From Bryopsis sp. KO-2023 (Eukaryota > Chlorophyta > Ulvophyceae > Bryopsidales > Bryopsidaceae): a stretch of 64,000 nucleotides of DNA. The DNA lies in the NCBI GenBank assembly GCA_030272585.1, contig BSYQ01000002.1, forward strand, positions 8,308,001 to 8,372,000. The letters are read 5' to 3'. Both the position numbers and the translations under genes were made by a program. The number at the start of each line of letters is the position of its first letter. Position 1 is the stretch's first letter. The notes under the pieces were generated by a model. The model saw only the letters and a list, made by a program, of their open reading frames with translations. It was not told the origin of the DNA and did no database searches. Below are positions 33,301-42,500 of the stretch, in pieces.

Positions 33301-34358
33301 AATGGCTGTGTTCGCTCTATTGCGTCAGGCAACTCATGTTGGCCTAAAGCTTTCTCTTCAGACTCTTGCACTACAACCATGAATGCTGTCTCTGTTTTGA
33401 GATGACGCATCATTCGTTTAGCTGAACACTCAGTCACTGGCACTTCTTGCAGTATCGACTGTACTTTTCGTTCAGGTTCAATACTCTCTTGGGTTGGATG
33501 TCGCAACGGGAGATGAAACACTTGGCTGTTTTTGCAAACTGAAATCTCATTCTGCTGAAAGTCTATGCGGGGGTTTTCTTTCTGCAACCAAGGCATGCCC
33601 AATATTAGGTCATAACCAAGGTCTGGGAACAGATCCGCTTTCATTTTGCACTTCAGCCCTCCTATCTTTACTCGGAGGTTGTTACAGCTGCCAGCCAGTT
33701 CTTTAATATCTCCGTTTGCCAACATTGCTCTCTTAGAGCTTGGTGTAATCGACAACCCGAGATCACGCGCTACCTTATCATTGATATAGTTTGCTGTACT
33801 TCCACAATCAATGAATGCATAAAGGTCCGTGGTCTTGATCCGTGCTTTTACTTCGTACCCTCTCACAGGCACTTCTTGAATTTTTAACAGAGGGCATGTG
33901 TCACCCTTGGTTGACGAAGTTGATCGAACTTCTGACACATTAACTCGCTCTGTGGTAGACCGTTGGGTTGTTTCTGACCCACTATCGTCTACGTCTGCAG
34001 GCAGGGACTCCTGTAGACTACTCTGCGACTCCAATGAGCCCACAGATTCACTAACAGAGGGAAGAGATGCAGATGACGCATGAGGCGCGTCCATCTCATC
34101 CGGTGTGCTTTCCTTCTGTTCATTTTTCCAATCGCAGTTGTCATGTGCCGATTGGGTAGATGTGGAGAGTGTCTCTGTTCTCTCTTCACGCGGTGTACTA
34201 GTCCGCGCCCCAGGTTTTCCGCTGTGAGTACAAACCTTTTTCGAGGCACCTACTTTTGATCTTAGCTTCCTACGCCGCCTACGAACTCTGTTTCGCTTAC
34301 GACGTTTGCGTCGGCCAGGCTCAGACGAAGCAGTTTCCTGCCTGGCGGTCAGTTTAAC
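30354..34358 (-). CDS. Pol of retroelement B (PR-RT-RNaseH-INT-chromodomain)
   Basis: The pol frame is open from before the gag stop, so a -1 slip at 34352-34358 would give a Gag-Pol fusion; the first internal ATG is at 34094 (1246 aa from there). The joined region begins with a very basic stretch (about 34260-34310). Protease: AFIDCGSTANYI, with DCG in place of the usual DSG/DTG. RT: GLRMCVDYRWINKVTVKNRY, KLDLRSGYWQ and the FIDD active site. RNase H: VITDASNEAIGAVLTQ and TDHQPLTHIL. Integrase: H-H-C-C finger (ECHETPSAGHTG..CPVCQQ), then TTDLVTDLP, VSDRDPRFTS and TDGQSE for the DDE triad. C-terminal chromodomain: EYLVLWKGYDLLDATWEP, which usually guides insertion to marked chromatin. Confidence 0.95.
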   Translation of the reverse strand, partial: VKLTARQETASSEPGRRKRRKRNRVRRRRRKLRSKVGASKKVCTHSGKPGARTSTPREERTETLSTSTQSAHDNCDWKNEQKESTPDEMDAPHASSASLPSVSESVGSLESQSSLQESLPADVDDSGSETTQRSTTERVNVSEVRSTSSTKGDTCPLLKIQEVPVRGYEVKARIKTTDLYAFIDCGSTANYINDKVARDLGLSITPSSKRAMLANGDIKELAGSCNNLRVKIGGLKCKMKADLFPDLGYDLILGMPWLQKENPRIDFQQNEISVCKNSQVFHLPLRHPTQESIEPERKVQSILQEVPVTECSAKRMMRHLKTETAFMVVVQESEEKALGQHELPDAIERTQPFNTEDEIGKLIRSDTPAEIKKVVETHRGVFPRDLPPGIPPKRKGHEFKIDLEDPTPIHRPIYKLSPAELDEVKAQVDYLLEQKKIKPSESPWGAPILFVPKKDGGLRMCVDYRWINKVTVKNRYPLPLPEELMDRVFKAKVFSKLDLRSGYWQFPVRPSDTDKTAFRTRYGHFEFLVAPFGLTNCPAQFQTLVQDLLAEFLDDFVVVFIDDILIFSENMEQHAEHLEKVLSRLAEYQLFAKASKSELAVATVDYLGYRISGSGLKPQEQKVKAVKEWKELQSVSDVRSFLGMVSYYRKFIPQFAHVAGPLHDLVKKDHPWRWGQVERGAFNELKKRLSQAPVLIFPDASLPYTVITDASNEAIGAVLTQDHGEGLQPIAYLSRRFKPAELNYAPYDKELCAICYAMVQWRHYLEGCAGGVTVFTDHQPLTHILSQRNLSRTQARWLEAGYLTSINPKISYIKGKANVLADALSRSVPKPVETAMNISTWQVHQASQDEWKQALQADNSLVKILRKLESGEEVEGYFLREGILWTVPKRGLVEKVVVPKGQRNKIMKECHETPSAGHTGPARTGEILARRYWWKGWMNELKAFVRECPVCQQIKADTQKPMGLLQPLPIPERKWEQITTDLVTDLPASNGFSAVAVFVDRLTKFVHFAPCTKEITAAGYAQLFIEHVYRNHGLPKVIVSDRDPRFTSKFWQTLFKALGTEIRMSTAYHPQTDGQSEVTIRTLENFLRPYAERYPHKWVEYLPTAEFAANNAVNASTGFAPAYLMYGYHPETPNIGGTATQFQVEAVKTMVARMAQDLDTAKAYYSRAQHRMCVSANKKRKDIAFEKGDKVLIKSRFIPLAALNKVSPKLRRRFVGPFEIVEKISKVAYRVQLPETWLIHPVFHVSKFKRYHASSDNSRQIQPPEGELIGSEVEYEVENILRARGKRNREYLVLWKGYDLLDATWEPEANLVNAPDILRAFKEKEGKELQKGRE

Positions 34359-36994
34359 ATTTTTTTTACATCGGGGAGGTTTTTCACCTCCTCCAATCTA
34401 GGACATTGCCTCACAGGGTGACCCTTCTTTCCACAAAGATAACAATTATATCCCCCTCCCCCCTGGGGGTTCTGTCTTCCCTGATTGGCTTGTCCTCTTC
34501 CACGGTTACCACCACCGCGTCCACGTCCACCACCACCACGTCCTCCTCCTCGTCCTTGTTGCTGTTGCTGCTGCTGTTGCACTCCTGCGGCAGCTTGTGG
34601 TGGTGCTTGGGCTGGTGGTGTGGGGTTCTGCTGCTGCTGACCCTGATTCTGGCCTTTCTTCTTTCTTCCACCACGCCAGACTCCTTTCTTTTTCTGATTG
34701 GTTTGCCCTCCTTGGCCTTGTGTTCCAACTCCAAGGGCTTCCAATCGTTCGGCGGATATGATGGCGGCCTCGACATCTCGAGGTACCGTTGCTGCGACTA
34801 ACTTCTGAACTTCACTCTTAAGTCCATCCACGAAGAGCAAATACTGGTGATCCTCTTCGAGGTCTGGAATCCTCAAAACTAACCGCTGAAACTCTTTAAC
34901 GAACTGTTTCACGGTTCCAGTCTGCTTGAGTTTATGGAGGTCACGCCACGCTTCATCTCGATCACTAGAGAATTCGAAAGCTGTAGCTAAGCCATCCATG
35001 AAGTCCATCCAGTCACGGAAGGGTGGTCTTTCACCTCGGTGAATTTTCAACTCTTGCATCGTTAACCAATCCGAGGCAGCCCCATAAAGGTTAGTGGCCA
35101 TAATCGATTGCCACTGTGCTTCATGCACTCCGCAGGTTCTCAAGTACCGCGTCATGAGCACTTGCCATTTACGGGCTTTTGGTTCTCCACTTCCGTTAAA
35201 TGCGCGAGGCATCTGCAACTTGACGGTGCTAGGCAACCACTGTCCTTGCCTAGGAGGTCCTGGGCCTGCCGGTCCAGCGCCACCTCCACCTCCTCCAGGA
35301 GGTCCACCGGGAGGTCCACCGCCTCCACCATCTCCACCGCCGCCACCACCTCCACCGCCATCAGGCGCACCTGGAATGCGGGAAGGTGGGCGGTTTCGTC
35401 TGTCGCGGTAATCATCACCGCCATCATCATCTGGGTCGTCATCACCAGGGTCTCCAAAGTTACCTCGCATGCGAGGAACTCGACTGGGTCCACCAGTAGA
35501 CTCATATGAACCAAGTGCAGCAAAGGGATTATTTTCTACCCTCGCTCCCAAAGCACTTAACCCAAGTCCCAATCTTCCAGTACGTGTGGGGATCTGCATG
35601 GGTTCTTTTCCTTTCTCTTCTCTGACCTGTGCCTTAGCACGCTCAAGGTCAATTTGATATAACACTTCTGCTGAGGAGAGAACTCTTGGGTTAGTTCGTG
35701 TGGGTCTACGTGATCCATCGGCAGAGTCGGGTTCTGAGATGCGTACTCCAGGCTGAGCTCTTGTACTTGGAGGTATCAACTGAGGGAATGTGAAATCAGC
35801 GTCTGGTGCGCTATCCACTGCAGTGCATGGTGGTGCTTCTGCAGCAACAATTTCACCCTCCTCGACCTGTACTGCTGGAGGAGCCGGTATTGTTGAGGTT
35901 CCTGCTCCAACCATTCCCACCGCGAAGCTCTGGTCCAATGGCGGCCATGATGCAGCCAACTGCTTTACTGATTTCTTCGGCAGCGGCATCCCAAAGGCTG
36001 AGTCCTCAGGCTCAGGGGAAGTTGATTCTTCACGCTCTGGTGATACTGCTCGAGCATCACTTCCACTTTGGGCACTCTGACTTCCGCCACTCACATCCTC
36101 CATGCTTCGTTCCAGGCCAGATAATCTTAAGGCAACCACATCAGCTGCATCTTGCTGCTGATCCCAGGTTTTGGATGCCTTTTTCTCCAAGGCAATCAAA
36201 TCTTTTTGAATTGCTACTCTTGAGCTCTGCAAACGCTTCACCTCAGCACCTTGTTTATGCAAGGACTCCCGAAACAATTCTAGAGTCCGTTCGACTTTTT
36301 CGTTGGAATCCGCAACAGTTCCTAATAAGCCTTCAATTCTCCGCCCTTGAACAAGGGATAACTCGGAGAGTTGTTTTAACTGAAGTGCTGATGCTTCAGT
36401 TGCTTCTTTTAGGTCAGCAAAACGAGAGTCCGCTAGAATGTCTGCGGCATCCATTCTCCTCGTTATTGCGTCCACAGAAGCTTTGATCTCGGCTCTTTCT
36501 TTTCTATGGTCGATATCTTGGCGTAATAGCCTCTGCTCGTATCGACTATGTTGAGCCGCTACTGAATCCAGCTTCTGCTGTTGCGACACCACCGCATGCT
36601 GTGTGGCCTCAACCTGTTGCGCATGCTGGTGCTGTGTTTCCAGCGCCTGCCCGATCACCTCTGATGCGCCAGCCAGTTGGTTCGACACAGAGGCCTCAGT
36701 ATGGGCGAGCCTCTGCCCCAGTGTCTGGTCAACTTGCTGCAGGTGACCCCTTAGCCCGTGGGCTAAATCGTCCACACGGTCATGGACCGCATCCACATCC
36801 TCTCTTAAGGCTTCCGCATCAGCTCCCATGTCTATGTCGACAGCTGCTTGCTGGACATTGTGGATGTTCTGGACGTTTATTTGTTGGTACACAACATTGG
36901 GTGCGTCAGGCAATTCCTCATCGAACTCAGGTTCAATCCCTGGCTCTTCAACTTGAGGCTCGCGCACTGCCAATGCGTGTTCACGGTCAGCCAT
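34349..36994 (-). CDS. Gag of retroelement B
   Basis: 881 aa. The N-terminal third is acidic and then helical (LEKKASKTWDQQQDAADVV). A Gly/Pro-rich linker precedes the retroviral-type Gag domain (PRAFNGSGEPKARKWQ, FVKEFQRLVLRIPDLEED). It is followed by a Gln-rich and RGG-rich stretch and one CCHC knuckle, CYLCGKKGHPVRQC. The frame ends KKMLN and stop, overlapping pol in the -1 frame. Gag forms the particle that packages element RNA. Confidence 0.9.
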   Translation of the reverse strand: MADREHALAVREPQVEEPGIEPEFDEELPDAPNVVYQQINVQNIHNVQQAAVDIDMGADAEALREDVDAVHDRVDDLAHGLRGHLQQVDQTLGQRLAHTEASVSNQLAGASEVIGQALETQHQHAQQVEATQHAVVSQQQKLDSVAAQHSRYEQRLLRQDIDHRKERAEIKASVDAITRRMDAADILADSRFADLKEATEASALQLKQLSELSLVQGRRIEGLLGTVADSNEKVERTLELFRESLHKQGAEVKRLQSSRVAIQKDLIALEKKASKTWDQQQDAADVVALRLSGLERSMEDVSGGSQSAQSGSDARAVSPEREESTSPEPEDSAFGMPLPKKSVKQLAASWPPLDQSFAVGMVGAGTSTIPAPPAVQVEEGEIVAAEAPPCTAVDSAPDADFTFPQLIPPSTRAQPGVRISEPDSADGSRRPTRTNPRVLSSAEVLYQIDLERAKAQVREEKGKEPMQIPTRTGRLGLGLSALGARVENNPFAALGSYESTGGPSRVPRMRGNFGDPGDDDPDDDGGDDYRDRRNRPPSRIPGAPDGGGGGGGGGDGGGGGPPGGPPGGGGGGAGPAGPGPPRQGQWLPSTVKLQMPRAFNGSGEPKARKWQVLMTRYLRTCGVHEAQWQSIMATNLYGAASDWLTMQELKIHRGERPPFRDWMDFMDGLATAFEFSSDRDEAWRDLHKLKQTGTVKQFVKEFQRLVLRIPDLEEDHQYLLFVDGLKSEVQKLVAATVPRDVEAAIISAERLEALGVGTQGQGGQTNQKKKGVWRGGRKKKGQNQGQQQQNPTPPAQAPPQAAAGVQQQQQQQQGRGGGRGGGGRGRGGGNRGRGQANQGRQNPQGGGGYNCYLCGKKGHPVRQCPRLEEVKNLPDVKKMLN
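34352..34358 (-). promoter_or_regulatory. Predicted -1 ribosomal frameshift site
   Basis: The minus-strand heptamer GTTAAAC is read G TTA AAC in the gag frame directly before the TGA stop. It is a known kind of -1 slippery sequence and leads into the pol frame. A second candidate, A AAA AAA, lies a few bases upstream. I did not test for a downstream stimulatory structure. Confidence 0.6.
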
Positions 36995-37139
36995 GATTTC
37001 TCAGCCACTATTTGGGAGTACTCAACAACCACGGTTGGAGTTTCTCTCTACCAAACAAACAAACAAAAACGTTTGTTGCGCCACGTTCACAAGTTTCGAT
37101 CTCAAGAACTTAAAGTTCTTGCCCTGCTCCGAAACCAAT
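36995..37139 (-). other. Leader and primer-binding site of retroelement B
   Basis: On the minus strand the LTR end CTATCA is followed by A and TTGGTTTCGGAGCAGGG (37138-37122), the same primer-site core as element A. About 130 nt then lead to the gag ATG. Confidence 0.7.
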
Positions 37140-37558
37140 TGATAGTGAAGCTTGTGGGTGACGCAATAGTGGTCGGCTGTGTTGGTTGGATTCGTGATAA
37201 CTTGCTGGCTAACGCAAGTATACTTGTGGGGTTTGTTGGTTTAGACAACTCTCTAGCTAGCGCGGTTGTGAACGCTGCTAGAGCACTTGGTTGGATAAGT
37301 GATTGCGTCAGGCAAACACTTAGACACACACACACAAACACACACACAAGCGGGAACACACCAATCCCACGAATCCCGAGTTCTTACAAAATAAAGTGAA
37401 TGTCAAAACAACGAGTGGGCCTCTTAAGTACCCCTAAGTGTAGTACGCTGACGCATGCCCCAAACTCTGGGTCTAATCTGTCTTACTCGCGAACCCGCAT
37501 GCGTCAGCCACCCTCGGCTCTATCCCAAACTACCTCGTATAGCGCTAAAAGACTAACA
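37140..37558 (-). repeat. 5' LTR of retroelement B
   Basis: 419 bp, same as 27471-27889. Preceded on the plus-strand right side by the duplicated CACAG. Confidence 0.95.
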
Positions 37559-37642
37559 CACAGCCTTGGGAGAGTGAGAACTGAGGCGTGTTGTGAGCAA
37601 CACACAGAAGCAGCGCACAGGCGCGGCACACAAGTGCAGTTC

Positions 37643-37963
37643 ATGAGTAGTGTGGGGTCAGGTTTTACAGTTGTGAGTTCTGAGGAAGAGGAAGTGTTGT
37701 CGGACGGGTTTCCTAGTGAGAACCAGCCCAATAGGAGTCAAACTTTCCCGAACTTTGTTCCTAGAGGAGGACCGATCAGGGAAAATAGGGAGCAAGAGCC
37801 ACTGAGTCAAGTAGAGGAGAGTTCAGTTCTGGCCCCTGAGCACGATCATTATTGGGTGTTTGGTAAGGGTACCTGGTTATACGCCGTTGAGTGTAGGAGT
37901 CCGAACTGTCCTCGGTTTTTAGAGTGGCTTGAGAAGGAAAGGATAAGGACCAGCAGGTTGTAG
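37643..37963 (+). CDS. Leader ORF 1 of retroelement A
   Basis: 106 aa from ATG 37643. Acidic start (VVSSEEEEVLSDG), then a C-terminal module with WLYAVECRSPNCPRFLEWL. The C-x2-P-x-C-P core recurs in the next ORF, so the two look like tandem copies. Function unknown. The insertion of element B lies 80 nt upstream, so translation of A would now start downstream of a foreign element. Confidence 0.5.
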   Translation: MSSVGSGFTVVSSEEEEVLSDGFPSENQPNRSQTFPNFVPRGGPIRENREQEPLSQVEESSVLAPEHDHYWVFGKGTWLYAVECRSPNCPRFLEWLEKERIRTSRL

Positions 37964-37989
37964 AGGAACCTTCTGACCCTGATTGCTGT

Positions 37990-38445
37990 ATGAGTTTTGG
38001 TAAACCCACAGCAGTGGAAAGTAGTGACAGTGAGGCTGTTTCAGACACAGAGACTGTGGTTCAGCACGGAGCAGGAAGAGGTCAGCCACCGGATCTGATC
38101 ACTCACACAGGGGACTGGGTTTCCGCCCCTTACAGGTTGCCTCAACCCATACAGGTTTTGGGTCCAGTGAGACACCCGTTGGCAGTGGTACCGCTACCCC
38201 CTCTCAGAGCGCCACCTCACGGTCACAGGAAGGCAGAACGCAGTGGTAACATTATCAGATATTACGACTGTATTGACCCTGAGTGTCCCATTTACTTATT
38301 GCAGAGGGCGACTCAAGAAAGACGTGAGCAGAACGATCTGAGGTATAGAAGGAATGTCAGGAGGAGAGGAACAGATGGGGGTACCAGCCCCAGATCCCTT
38401 CGATCTGCAGACAATGAGGCAGATGGTAGCGGAACTGCAGAATGA
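37990..38445 (+). CDS. Leader ORF 2 of retroelement A
   Basis: 151 aa. Contains IIRYYDCIDPECPIYLLQRA, aligned with the module of leader ORF 1. The 3' end overlaps the gag start by 92 nt in another frame. It could be a separate small product, or a piece of Gag reached by frameshift; the sequence does not decide. Confidence 0.5.
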   Translation: MSFGKPTAVESSDSEAVSDTETVVQHGAGRGQPPDLITHTGDWVSAPYRLPQPIQVLGPVRHPLAVVPLPPLRAPPHGHRKAERSGNIIRYYDCIDPECPIYLLQRATQERREQNDLRYRRNVRRRGTDGGTSPRSLRSADNEADGSGTAE

Positions 38446-39541
38446 GGTCATTCACCTGAGGAATGTGGCTGCAAATGTCAACCACCAGATGCATGATGTG
38501 GTGCAGCAGGCTGTGGCAGAAAGGTTGCCTCAGCCACAGGCTCCAGCAGCATTGGGCAAAGCCAGAGCCAAAGCACCTGATGCTTGGTATGGTGACCCTG
38601 GAGATGTGCCCTTAAATGAATGGCAAGTTCAGTTACAAACTTATTTTGATGTAACTGGCACTAGGGATGTGGAGCAACAGGTTTTGGTAGCTGCAGGATC
38701 ACTCAGGGGTGCTGCAGGTACTTGGTGGAGAGGCAGGTATGAGGCTGCTCTGGCAGGCCATCAGGATCTGCCTCAGTCAATAGTTGCTTTGGTTGAGCAA
38801 CTGAGACAGGAATTTGGCAAGGTGAACGAAAACCGGGACTTTCGTAGAGAGTGGTCTCGGTTGCGTCAGGGGCGACTTTCGGTTGCTGAATACGTGCATA
38901 AGTTTCGCAGGCTCACACTACAGATCAGTGACAGTAATCCTGGGGAAAAGCTCTTCAGGTTTATGGAGGGTCTGCACGAACGACTGCGGACGAAGGTTGA
39001 GATGGAAGATCCCGACACCCTCGAAAGAGCGATCGCACTGGCGGCGACCTGGGAAGGTCCTCTTGACAACTTTCGTGGAGATCGCAGTCCCAGCAGCAGG
39101 CGTGAGAGGTCGCGCAGGGACAGGTCGAAGAGTCGAGGCAGGTCGTTCAGCAGAGGCAGATCCAAAAGCAGAGGTCGCAGCAGCAGTCGCGGAAGGTACA
39201 GCAACGAACGCGACAGGTTCTACCCGCAGCGTCAAGCACCACACATAGGTGATCGCATGGAGGTTGATGGCCTCCAGCGTAACCGCGTGGGGTTTGATGT
39301 CAGGGAAGGCCGCAGCGGCAGTCGCAGTGGCAGTCGCGGAGGCAATCGCAGAGACAGTCGCAGTAAAAGCAGGGGACGCAGTGGCAGTCCTCGCGGACAC
39401 CAGAGACAGAGACGAGCAGGAGCTGGAGAAAACTCTTCAGACAGAAGAAGCAGAATGGATACGGGCAGGTCAGCAGCGAATATCGATTGTTTCAGATGTG
39501 GCAAGAAAGGCCACTTCGCCGCTGACTGCATGGAAAACTAA
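38354..39541 (+). CDS. Gag of retroelement A
   Basis: 395 aa. A helical start (MRQMVAELQNEVIHLRNVAA) is followed by the retrotransposon Gag domain (LNEWQVQLQTYFDVTG, GAAGTWWRGRYEA, RLSVAEYVHKFRRLTLQI). Then comes an Arg/Ser-rich tail with many SRGRS units and a CCHC knuckle, CFRCGKKGHFAADC. The end reads MEN and stop; pol is open in the -1 frame from 39526, leaving a 16-nt overlap. Confidence 0.9.
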   Translation: MSGGEEQMGVPAPDPFDLQTMRQMVAELQNEVIHLRNVAANVNHQMHDVVQQAVAERLPQPQAPAALGKARAKAPDAWYGDPGDVPLNEWQVQLQTYFDVTGTRDVEQQVLVAAGSLRGAAGTWWRGRYEAALAGHQDLPQSIVALVEQLRQEFGKVNENRDFRREWSRLRQGRLSVAEYVHKFRRLTLQISDSNPGEKLFRFMEGLHERLRTKVEMEDPDTLERAIALAATWEGPLDNFRGDRSPSSRRERSRRDRSKSRGRSFSRGRSKSRGRSSSRGRYSNERDRFYPQRQAPHIGDRMEVDGLQRNRVGFDVREGRSGSRSGSRGGNRRDSRSKSRGRSGSPRGHQRQRRAGAGENSSDRRSRMDTGRSAANIDCFRCGKKGHFAADCMEN

Positions 39542-42500
39542 AAAGGTCAAGGGCTGGAGAGTCCCTTGGCCGGAATGAGAAGGTGAAGGAGGATAGAAGA
39601 GGAGTGTGGGAGGGCCGGCGCAGCCACCCACACAAGGAGGCTACCAGGAGGAGGGTAGTATCTGTTTCAAGGAATCAGAACCCGGCAGGTGGTGTGTCTT
39701 GTGTAACCACACTGAAAGGGAAGGTTGGACATTCGGAAAACGCTGGGGAGGTTTTGTCAATGGCAGAGTCTCTCGCAGGCAGGTCAGTGGATGAATTGGC
39801 GGGTACTCTGTTAGAGGCAGAGTCTCCTGCAAGTAGGTCAGTGGATGAATTGGCGGGTACTCTGTTAGAGGCAGAGTCTCCTGCAAGTAGGTCAGTGGAT
39901 GAATTGGCAGGTACTCTGCCGGGTGCAGAGTCTCTCGCAAGTAGGTCAGTGGATGAATTAGTGGGTGCTGCTCCAAAGGCAGCAGCAGTTGCTAAAATTT
40001 TGAAGGAGGTTTCTGGGAATGAGGAGGCTGGTAGGTCGAGTGTAACCACCACCCCTCAGGTCCCGGAGGCAGGAGGTGCAGGGCCAGGCGGGGCCACACC
40101 TGACCTGCATGGGTTTTCTGTGCATGTAAGTACTGACAGTGATCTGAGGGCAGACACTGCAGGCTCGTTTTCAGTGAGAGAGGAATCTGGGCTGGGCAGA
40201 CCTAATGAAGTTTGCTTTCAAGGACATAGCTTAGATGAACCCCCACTTTTGAAGTTGAGAGGAGTCCATGGGGGGACTCAAGGGATGTTGAAGACCACAG
40301 GATCTGTGGCAGGACATTTTTCTAGAATATTGATAGATAGTGGGGCAACTGACAATTTTGTATCTAAAGACTGGTTGTTTGAGAATGGCATTCAGACAGA
40401 AGTTACTGAGGTTGTGACTGAGGTGCAATTAGCAGATGGTAAAACCTCAGAGAAAGTGGAAAAAGAGTTGCAGGCCAGTGTGAAAATAGGCAAGTTTGTG
40501 TCAGAAGAGAAAATGTATGCCATAACCTTGGGAAGATATGACCTAGTATTAGGCATGTCATGGCTAAGCAAACACAACCCTGTCATAGACTGGAAGAGGA
40601 AACTTTTGGTCTTGCAAACACCTCAGGGAGCAGTCAAACTTAGGATGCAAACTGGTAGAGTAGAAGACTGCAGTACAGCAGAGTTAGATCTAATGACTGC
40701 AGCAGAGTTCGCACAGGCTGCCCGCAAGGGTAGACCTTTATATTTACTTCATTTGAGAGAAGCGGATGTTGAGCATGCAATAAATGGGTTGGAAAGTACT
40801 GAAGCAGTGAAAGGTAGTCTTGAAGAAACAGTTTCAGAAGAAGAAGAACAGGCTTTGCAGTTGGAAAAAGAAATCAGAAAGGAGTTTCAGGATTTGTTCA
40901 AAGAAGAACTGCCTCAGGAGTTACCTCCTGATAGAGGTGTTAACCACAAGATAGAACTTGTGGAAGGGGCAGAACCGGTAAAGAAGGGACTTTACAGGGC
41001 TAGTTTTGCAGAAAGAGAAGAATTGAAAAAGCAGTTGGCAGAGTTGCTGAAGCAGGGTTTTATCAGACCTAGCAAGTCACCCTGGGGATCACCAGTTTTA
41101 TTCGTTCCAAAGAAAAACGGGAAGTTGAGAATGTGTGTCGATTTTAGGGCACTGAATAAACTGACAGTGAAAAACAGGTATCCTATTCCAAGGATTGAGG
41201 AGTTGCTAGATCAGATTCAAGGGGCTCGTTGTTTCAGTAAAATAGATCTCTGCTCAGGTTATCATCAAGTGCGGTTAGACCCTGCAGATTCGGAAAAGAC
41301 GGCTTTCCGCACTAGATATGGGCTTTACGAATATGTGGTTCTTCCTTTTGGGCTGACAAATGCCCCTGCCACCTTTATGAATACCATGAACCATGTTCTT
41401 CATGATTTCTTAGATGTTTTCTGCATAGTTTACCTTGATGACATTTTGATTTTTAGCAAGAATTGGGCTGAACACAAGGTTCACTTACAGAAAGTGCTGC
41501 AGAGGCTGAGGGAACAGAAACTGTATGCTTCAGCTACTAAGTGTGATATCTGCAAGTTGCAGGTGGAATTTCTGGGGCATGAAGTGAGTGCTGCAGGTAT
41601 ACAGGTGTTGCAGAGCAAGGTGCAGGTCATCAGAGACTGGCCTCCCTTAACTTCAGTGAAGGACCTCAGATCCTTCCTTGGCCTGGCAAATTATTATAGA
41701 AGGTTCATCAAGGACTTCTCTGCCAGGGCTAAGCCATTGACTGCCTTGCTGAAGAAGGAAACAAGCTGGCAATGGACAGAAAGGGAAGCTGCATCAATGC
41801 AGGACATTAAGGAGGCATTGATGTCTGCACCAGTGTTATTGGTGCCTGACCCAGGATTGAAGTTTGAAGTCACCACTGATGCTTCAGACTATGCTATTGG
41901 AGCAATCCTTACACAGGACCATGGACAGGGTCAGCAGCCTGTGGCCTACGAGAGCAGAAAACTGCAACCTGCAGAATTGAATTATGCTACCCATGAAAAG
42001 GAGCTCTTGGCCATTGTACATGCACTGAAGGTGTGGAGGCACTATCTGGATGCTCAGGAGTTTGTGGTGCACACTGATCATGCACCACTGAAGTATCTTC
42101 AGACTCAGCCTCAGTTGTCCAAGAGGCAGGCAAGGTGGATGGAGACCTTGCAGTCCTTCAAGTTTGATATCAAGTACAGACCTGGAAGAGATAATGTGGT
42201 GGCAGATGCACTGAGCAGGGCCACACATCAGACTGCAGGGGAGCAGCCTGAGATCAATGCACAAGCAAGATTGGACCTGACCCAGGGGTTTCAGGAGGAG
42301 GTCAAGAAAGCCTATCGAAAGGACCCTTTGTGCAAGAAATTGATTGGGACACACTATAGACCAGCTCATGTGAAGTGGGATGGTCAGAGGCTTTGGAGAA
42401 GGGTTTGCAATACCTGGAAATGGTGGATACCTGATGCAGATGGGCTCAGGGAGAAGTTACTCCATGACTGTCATGAGTCAGCATTGGCAGGACATCTGGG

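Larger units (their letters stand above)
27471..37558 (-). mobile_element. Ty3/Gypsy chromodomain retrotransposon B
   Basis: Two 419-bp LTRs (27471-27889 and 37140-37558) with the 5-bp target duplication CACAG (27466-27470 and 37559-37563). On the minus strand: LTR, primer site, gag (881 aa), pol in the -1 frame, a third ORF (604 aa), polypurine-like tract, LTR. Length 10,088 bp. It is inserted in the leader of element A in opposite orientation. All three main frames are open, so it may be recent and autonomous. Confidence 0.95.

Noticed and set aside
35094-36996. Plus-strand frames opposite gag of element B
   Set aside because: Shadows of the Gly/Pro- and Gln-rich minus-strand gag.
39478-39541. 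Canonical slippery heptamer at the gag/pol border of element A
   Set aside because: GGAAAAC does not allow normal re-pairing in the P site, so I report only the overlap.
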